Made by a program: the position numbers and the translations under genes
Notes under the pieces: generated by a model
The model's input: only the letters and a program-made list of their open reading frames with translations
The model's database searches: none
Told to the model about the DNA's origin: nothing
In this document: positions 56,909 through 64,000 of the stretch, piece after piece
Position numbering within the stretch: position 1 is the stretch's first letter
Layout of the letters: the number at the start of each line of letters is the position of its first letter
Assembly (NCBI RefSeq): GCF_958450345.1
Contig: NC_088781.1
Location: 47,975,357-48,039,356 of the forward strand
Length of the DNA stretch: 64,000 nucleotides
Direction of reading: 5' to 3'
Source: Calliphora vicina
Lineage: Eukaryota; Arthropoda; Insecta; Diptera; Calliphoridae

Positions 56909-57463
56909 TTAATGAAAATGCTGTCTATGTTCGTTTTCCGGGAAAAAATCCACATGAGAATGTAAAAAGTGAATTTTGAGGGACATAATTACACCCACCA
57001 GTTCAATATAATGTAATAAATTCGCAACAATATCTCTGTAATTTTGACTTTTTTTATTCCCCAAAAATTCTTGAACAACAAGTTTAAAAGAATTCCATGC
57101 TGCTTTTTCAACATCGGTTAATAGACACTCAAATTTGGTATCACCCAAAATTTGTCTTATTTAAGAACCCACAAATATCCCATCTTTTAATTTAGCCTCC
57201 GAAAAACTCGGGAACACGCTGCATAAATATTGAAATGCTGGTATTGTCTTATCTAAAGCTTTTACGAAATTTTTCATTAAACCTAATTTAATGTGGAGTG
57301 GCGGCAAAACTATTTTTTGTGGGTCAACTAAACTGACATTTTTAATGTTCATTTTACCTGGAATATATTCACTACAATTTGTGAAAATCGAATGAGGGAC
57401 CCACTTTTTATCCTGATTTGACACGGGGAATGCAAAATAATGTAAATAACTTTCTAAAGACAT
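56909..57463 (-). pseudogene. Unclassified transposon-type protein fragment
   Basis: Two minus-strand frames, 57463-57161 and 57148-56909, joined by a frameshift, encode DPQKIVLPPLHIKLGLMKNF, YLCSVFPSFSEAKLK, and then AAWNSFKLVVQEFLGN and MSLKIHFLHSHVDFFPEN. I recall this protein type as a multicopy, uncharacterised sequence of arthropod genomes, presumably carried by a DNA transposon, but I cannot name the superfamily. Upstream and downstream parts are missing. Confidence 0.65.
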
Positions 57464-59649
57464 TTTAAAATAGTTCTTACTTTAGAGTTTTGTATTTAAT
57501 AGCGATTTATTAACGTTTATCTACAAAAAAGATGTACTTTTAAACAGTATTTATTTTTTTCCCGTTAGTTTTTTTGGAATTTGTCAAAAAATACAATTCT
57601 GAAAGTATCTAGTAGCTTCGTCAGAGTGTTGAGTACCCAAAAACGATGTAAATACTTAATTACTACAATTCGGTACACTACATTATGCATTAGTAGTATT
57701 CAGGGCAGGTGAAAAATAAAAACCCAAAACAATAAAAAAGAGCTAGCGTCCCTAGCTCTTCTCGAAAATATAAGTTTCATTCCATAGCAAGCAAAAATGT
57801 TTGATTGTAAACTAATGTAATTTTATTGAATCAAATATAGTGCATACCACACATACCATACAGTAACTAGTCATGTAACTAATTCTGTGGCAGTTTTCTT
57901 CTCCTTGGAGTGCCTTTAAATCACAAATTATTTTTACTTACAAAACACTAGTGGTTTGTTTGAATTATTTATTCCCACTCTGTACATTCCATACATCCAT
58001 CCATCACATAACCAGCCAATTTTTATTGTATTTTCCTCTTTTTTTTTCTCCTTTGTTATTTTTAAACATCTCTTCAGAAGGAAGCCATTATATGAATACC
58101 AAGACAATGCTAGAGGAATGGCGAGGTAGAAGGAGGCTGTATAGGACAATATTGCCGGGGATGAGTTATATTTATGGTTTGGTTTGGATATTTTTGTTAA
58201 AATATTTGCCGTTTTTTTTTGGTTGGTTATACACTAGAGAGTTTTTAATAAAATAAGCATAAGTACCCTTATAATATTTGGCAATTTTCAGAGTTTTTAT
58301 GAAAGTGTTAATGTGCAAAGTCTGTCTGCTTTACGGTACTTCTTCTGTCTGTCCGTCCGAGCATCCTTCCTTTAGCCTTTTTGTAGCTGTAATGTATTGT
58401 ATGGTACGTGAAAGTTTTGGTACTTTTGAGAAAAAGTTACGCCAACATGTTATAAAACAATAATGTGAGTCAATTTTCGTATAATTTATGAGTATTGAAA
58501 TATTGATTTCAATACACGTAGTATTAAACTTGTTTGCTTACATACAAAACAGTTTTAAAGTTTTTGCAACAATACTTTTGGGAGGTATGTACGTACGTAC
58601 GTGTAGTTAAAAGTACTTAAAAAAGGCGGTATGGTATGTTGAAAAACTTTGAATAAAGTTTTAAACATGCAAATTGAAACAATATTAAAAGGTATTGAAT
58701 GTAAACGTTTAAAATAAAATAAGTTAGAAGCAACTAAAATTTTACCAACATATTTGAAATTAAAATAGAACTAAAATTTTAATTCCATTTCTTACAAAAC
58801 TAGAAGCAATTTTGAGCTAAAAGAAAAATTAACCACCATTTATCACATTTCTTAATTTATTGCTTAATCTAAATTTTTTACTATAGCATCCTTTTTTTGT
58901 GTAAAGAATTTAATATATTTTATTATAAAAGCAAACAACAGCAACAAAAAAAATCTGTTTGAAAAGATCGTATATTAAGCAACTGTTATTAAAAAATCAT
59001 ATACAATAGCGGCAGAGGTAGAGGAAGTTACAATGAATGACTGACTGTCTAAGTTGTGTGAAACCACCCCATACCACCCTATTACTGCTACGAGTAATTT
59101 CATTTTAAAACGAGTACATCCTACACAAATACCCAAATACCCTTTATAATTTGCCATGGCAAATATGCATAGAGCCCTTGTACATTTCTCCTTTTTCTGT
59201 GTTGTTTTTTTTTTTCTTCTTTTCTATTACATACTTGCAAATAGTTACCCTTGACAATACTCGTACAGATAACTACCAACCAACGAACCCAACAGTCAAA
59301 CATCCAAGTGAATGGTAACATAAGGTTGTACTTTCACTCACACACTCGTATAATCACATACATATGCACATTAGGGTGGTGCCATTTATATGGAGGACTT
59401 TTAAGGTGTCGATGTTCCTAACTAAAATTAATGTTTAGTTTGTTATCAAAATGTTTGTCCTGGCTTCGGTATTTGGTGAGCTGGATCCAAAGATAAACAA
59501 TTTCATTTTCTAAGGCTTTTGTGATTTTTCTCATATTTCTGCAAACTTAAACATACAGGTCACGATTAAGGTAAACAATTTTGAGTTGAAAATAAAGTCA
59601 AATTTATTTTACATTTGTTTTCCTTTCATCATGAGTTTTAAAAGTATAT
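57464..59649. other. AT-rich intergenic stretch
   Basis: Open frames near 57934-58463 are short and unmatched. A short segment at 59374 (tagggtggtgcc) resembles the end of the foldback element at 30598 but does not continue. Nothing else supported. Confidence 0.4.
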
Positions 59650-60209
59650 GAGGAGCCGCAGAACAAAAGGTACTTTTTCGCACATTTAAAATTTTTGGAA
59701 AATTGAGTTTTATTTATTTCGCCCCCTTAAAAACTGCATGGACCTGGAAATGGTAACAAATTTCTTACTTATCAAATGATACATCTAACTACCATAAGTC
59801 ACCAAATTAAATGTTAAGGATGTTTGATATAAAACCATTTTAATATCGGAAAAAGAACCTTTTGTTAAAAAATAAAGAGAAAAAAGTACGTTTTGTTAAA
59901 AACTAAATTAAAAAGTATGTTGTTATGCGTTTTTTTTTAACGATAATATTTTAAATTAATGTTTTTAATCCTGATCTAATATATAAACAAATTAAACATT
60001 GAAATTAAATATTTTTTTTTCATTTTATACTAGCATTGTACGTTTTGTTAAGCACAAATTTTTCTAGAACCCATTTACTTAGTAAAAAACTTAAAAAAAT
60101 GTTGCTGACTTGATTGTTTCTAGAAGATTTCAACCCAAATATTATAAAAATACCAAAAAACCAATTTTTGAAAAAATGTGAAAAAGTACCTTTTGTTCTG
60201 CACCTCCTC
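59650..60209. mobile_element. 560-bp inverted-repeat element
   Basis: Ends GAGGAGCCGCAGAACAAAAG and the inverse GAGGAGGTGCAGAACAAAAG; matching continues through GTACTTTTTC. Both sides have ATAT (59646-59649, 60210-60213), either a duplication or part of the repeat. Lies directly before a family B element. Confidence 0.75.
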
Positions 60210-60213
60210 ATAT

Positions 60214-60885
60214 GTAAGTTTGTCATTCCGTATGTAATTTCTGCATTTTTCATTTGCGAACGCACAAAGTATATATGTATATTCTGAATCGTTATAGATA
60301 GCAGAGTCGATATAGCCATGCCAATCTGTCCTATGTATGTTGAAATTAACTCTCCGTAGCCCTCAAATAACTTATTAACATGATTGATACATCAATATAT
60401 CTGGAATACTTCCCGCTCGTTTGCTTGTTAAAATCGGCCCACAATTGGCTGATATATAAGGAAAACCGGGACAAGCTCGATTTTTGGCCTATATTTGATC
60501 TATATCTATTACTACGTCATTAATATAGACAATATGGATATCTAATGATAAATATTTCAAAGTCAATTACAACGATATATATAAAGCTATAGTAAGTTGG
60601 ACCTACAATGGGTCAAAATATTTTTTAACCCGAATTTTTTTTTCTTTAAAAATTTTTTTTTTGTGATACATTTTTTTCATTAATAAACTAAACAAAAAAC
60701 TTTTTAAAAAATTAAAAAAAACATTGGAAAAATATTTAGAAAAAATTTTGGAATTTTTTAAAAAAAATTAAAAATTATTTCGAAAAAAAAATATTTTTTA
60801 AAAATTTTGAAAAACCAGTTTAAAAATATTTTAAATTATAATTTGGTGAAGGGTATATAAGATAAATATGGCTCTCTTAGTTGTT
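60214..60885 (+). mobile_element. DINE-1/HINE-like element, family B
   Basis: 5' region gtaagtttgtcattccg, GTCY-like stretch reduced to ccaatctgtcctatg, T-rich 3' body, and a 3' end in which the hairpin is deleted (gggtatataagataaatatggctctcttagttg). Confidence 0.8.
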
Positions 60886-60949
60886 TATAATCTTTTATTT
60901 CACTTGTGGAGAATAAGGATATTATTGAGCCAATCGGGTAATGTTAACC

Positions 60950-61990
60950 AATTATCTTCTATATAAATAAAAATCAATTGTCGTTCGTTGGTAATTGCAT
61001 TAGTTGAGGACAACTGGACCGATTTTTTGAATGATCGTCACAGTTCAACTTAGGTTTTACGGAAAGATAAGTTGATCACGCCTACTTTTACGCCCACCTT
61101 TTTCAATTTGTCTAAAATCGGAAAACGGAAAACGGCAGCACCGATTTGGCTAATTTTTTTTTAAATGTTCGTAGTATTCCATTTAAGTTTTTACTGAAAG
61201 ACATATATACCACGCCCATTTTTGCCTCAGCTTTTTTTGATTTATCTAAAATCGATTTGGCTTTCTTTAAATGTTCGTAACCAATTTAAGTTTTTACTAA
61301 AAGAAAAATGTATCACGTGGATTTTTTTTAAATGTTTGCAATAGTCCACAAACTTTTTTTACCGACGCCCATTTTTTTTCCAGTCTAAGAAGGCCTGGAC
61401 CGATTTGGGTTATATTTTTTTTAAGTTAGTGGGGAGAATTTCAACCATGTAGTCACTTAATTTCAAATGAAACGATATGTTAGCAGTAACGAAGTAATTT
61501 GATGCATTTTTCACTTGACATTAATTAAAGACATCCAACTGAGTGAGCTTTACTGAGAAGAATGTATTACAACGAGCTGATCGACCGCCATTGACTAGAT
61601 TTTTTGAAATGTGCCGGAATGATGAATTTTAACTCGGAATCAATCGTCAAAGAAAGTTCCAGGTTTCCCCCATTTATTTTCCACCGACTCATTAGGTCGA
61701 ATTTACACAGTCCATCCATTAGTCAACGTTCGTGGTCCATTAACATTAGTGAATGATTATATTTTTCCACTATCCTGTTAGTGGAGAAAAAAAATTTGCA
61801 CTAAGCTGGGAAAAAAAAGGTTTTTCACTATCACTAAATTAATTTCAGTGAAAAACTTTCTTGTATCACCACCACTATTGTTTAGTGAGGCTGTTATTTT
61901 TCAACTCACCTATTAGTGAACATTTTTGCACTATCACTAACTTTTAGTGGAAACTTCAAATTTAGTGCACTACCCCCAACTCTGCCGAAT
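60950..61990 (+). mobile_element. Possible Helitron-like remnant plus family B 3' end
   Basis: Starts TCTATATAAATAAAAATCAA with 'actggaccgatttt', a phrase typical of insect Helitron-like repeats. It contains three divergent modules around 'gcccacctttttcaatttg'. The stretch 61730-61960 is full of 'tagtg'/'cacta' motifs, and the end (gccgaatataactctcttat) is a family B 3' terminus. Composite; limits uncertain. Confidence 0.4.
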
Positions 61991-62074
61991 ATAACTCTCT
62001 TATTTGTTTATATTAAAATTTTTGGTTTTGGAAGGGAATTAGCTTTTTTCACCTCCTGGATCAAGTAAAACGAC

Positions 62075-63075
62075 GATAGTGTATGACTTAAAAATTTGGG
62101 ATTTTTAAAACTTTTAGCTTTTATTTTGAAACTTTTGTACAATATAAATTTATTCAAAATATTTGAATAAATTGATAGTTACAAACTTTTTTCCCATCTT
62201 TCTGGCAACATATGGTTTCCACAAGAAATGCACATGTTTTGAGGCCAATACCGAATTAAGCCAATATCGGATACTCTGTGCCAAAGTGAGTCATATCCCT
62301 GAGAGAGCGTTCTGCATCGATCGAACTAAATAGTTGTCGGACGAGGCACGGTCTGGATTATAAAGCCGGTGAGGAAAAACTACCCAACCACTTCTTCCTA
62401 AATAGTTTTTAACAGGTAGACGCATATTCTGAGCGGTTTTCGGCTAATTCTCGCTTCAAACGAATCAGTTGCTTTCGATACAGTTTGCCTGTGATGGTCT
62501 GGTTATATTTCAGCAGCTCCAATTAGTTAGGACCCTTTTGATCCATGCTCCATGGATATTTGGTTTTGTTGTCGATTGTGCTAGTTGGTGTCGATCTCTT
62601 ACATCTAGGGTTATCGTAATGTATCCATTTTTCATTTCCGAAAATTCCACTTTTCATTTTCAAGAATAATTTCGGACATGCAAAATCGTCTTTTAAGATC
62701 TCTTGGCTTCAATTCGTATGGTACCCAATTTCCCTGCTTTTGTATGAGACATGCTTCTCCCAAACGTTATGAAATTGCTGATTGAGTAGCTTTCAATGAT
62801 TTTGCAAGCTCTTGTTTAGTTTAACCAAAATCTTCATGGAGTAATGCCTACAATTCTTGGTCTTCAAACTGTTTTGACTGGCCTGGACGATCTTTGTCTT
62901 CCGTGTGAAAATCGCTAATTCTGAACCGCATAAACTATCTCTCGCACATTGAAACCGATAGAACACATTCACCATAAGCTTTGGTGAGAAATCGGTGAGC
63001 TTTAGCGGCACTTTTTTTCATATTAATGAAGTAAAGCTAAACTTCCCGCATATAACGCTTTGTTGGCAAAAAATT
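62075..63075 (-). mobile_element. DD34D mariner, near full length but degenerate
   Basis: Left terminus 'tatgacttaaaaatttggg'; reverse-complement transposase through the N terminus (LTDFSPKLMVNVFYRFQ at 63005 and NCRHYSMKILV). Multiple frameshifts and an internal loss of the region around the second Asp. Confidence 0.82.
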
Positions 63076-63171
63076 CGACATTTTCGAATTGAACATTATT
63101 GTTTACACTATTTTTAAATCTTGATGGAAACGTTCTCCCCTTGTTCTTCGCTGTACAACCCAGGATTTCTA

Positions 63172-63770
63172 AATGGCTGGCTGTCCATGTAAACCTTGTG
63201 CGCAGAGTACAGGTCGCAATTTTGAAGATATTTCGATGAAATTTGGTATATATTATTTTTTCGGCTCAAGGACCAAGCCTATTGAAACTGGCTGTAATCG
63301 GTCCATTATTTCACCTAGCCCCCATACAAATGTCCTCCCGAAATTGGACTTTATCGGTCATAAATGTTTAATTTATATATGTATCTCCATAAATTCCGCT
63401 CCAAATAAGTTTTATATACACAAAATTCATGTCACCAAATTTTGTTACGATCGGTCCATAATTAGTCATAGCTCCCATATAGACCCGCTTCCGAAAATCA
63501 CTTTAACGTGCATAAATCGCTTAAAAATGTTGGTAAACACACAAAATTCAACATAGTTAACTTTAATATACACATAAATCACACGACCTAATTTCATGGT
63601 GATCGGTCCATAATTGGTCATAGCCCCCATATAAGGCCCACTTCCGAAAATCACTCAAAAATATAAATTATTGAAATTTTATAAGAAAATTTGTTTTTGC
63701 TCTTTTACTTAGTGTAGGGTATTATATGGTCGGGCTTGACCGACCATACTTTCTTACTTGTTTTTTTTTT
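63172..63770 (+). mobile_element. DINE-1/HINE-like element, family A, 5' truncated
   Basis: Begins inside the GTCY/ggctggctgtcc stretch and continues to the 3' hairpin (63726-63747) and ttCTTACTTG followed by T-run. Very similar to 53570-54126. Confidence 0.9.
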
Positions 63771-64000
63771 TGTACTCAAACCTGGAAAGTTTTTTGAAAG
63801 AAAGGCTGAACAAGGGCCAGGTTTATCTAGTGGCTCCACATACCACTACATAAGTCTAAATGTGATATGTAATGGTGGTAAAATGATTTGATCTCTGGAA
63901 GGTTTATAAAGTTCTTTTTCTGCGACTGCGATAAAATGAGTATTTCGTATGTTAACCTAAAGGTTTCCAGATGCTAGCAGCTCAGATCCCATGGCCATAA
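63771..64000. other. Right end of window, nothing recognised
   Basis: No repeat or reading frame supported. Confidence 0.4.

Noticed and set aside
57934..58463. Cluster of short frames on both strands
   Set aside because: Low complexity, no similarity recognised, no splice or start context support.

Overview
This window is nuclear DNA from a higher fly, most likely a calyptrate (blowfly or house-fly type). The grounds are AT richness, short phase-compatible introns, dipteran-type transposons (DINE-1/HINE-like, rosa-like and DD34D mariners, Tc1, non-LTR elements), and two genes whose proteins are clearly animal axonemal components. The species assignment is an inference from repeat content.

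Genes are confined to about 4.4-17.1 kb. The 3' end of an axonemal dynein heavy chain gene (DNAH3/7/12-like) lies on the plus strand in three exons (4407-4665, 16012-16163, 16470-16976); earlier exons are off the left edge. Its 11.3 kb intron contains, on the minus strand, what appears to be the complete coding region of CFAP91 (MAATS1; calmodulin- and radial-spoke-associated complex). Four exons (15651-15264, 13668-13431, 7578-6786, 6721-4787) have compatible phases and give a single 1117-codon reading frame. Both products belong to the sperm/cilium axoneme. Intron 1 of CFAP91 is largely filled by a 40-bp minisatellite with a palindromic core; intron 2 is filled by nested mobile elements.

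From 17.1 kb to the right end I see no host gene. This part is a dense field of decayed, nested repeats: two DINE-1/HINE-like families (called A and B here), rosa-type DD41D mariners, many fragments of a DD34D mariner, two interrupted non-LTR retrotransposons, a Transib-like miniature element, several elements with long inverted repeats, a split tRNA-derived SINE, a second array of the 40-bp palindromic minisatellite, and a fragment of an unclassified transposon-type protein. In several cases the host repeat is known from other copies in the window, so the empty site can be read and the element ends and target duplications fixed exactly (25734-26881, 46292-49493, 50323-50808, 1820-3439).

The most distinctive observations are the antisense nesting of one axonemal gene in another; an inverted-repeat element carrying an internal satellite-like array; a Transib-like insertion whose removal restores a reverse transcriptase frame; and two otherwise different DINE families sharing the same 3' architecture (hairpin, then CTTACTTG).
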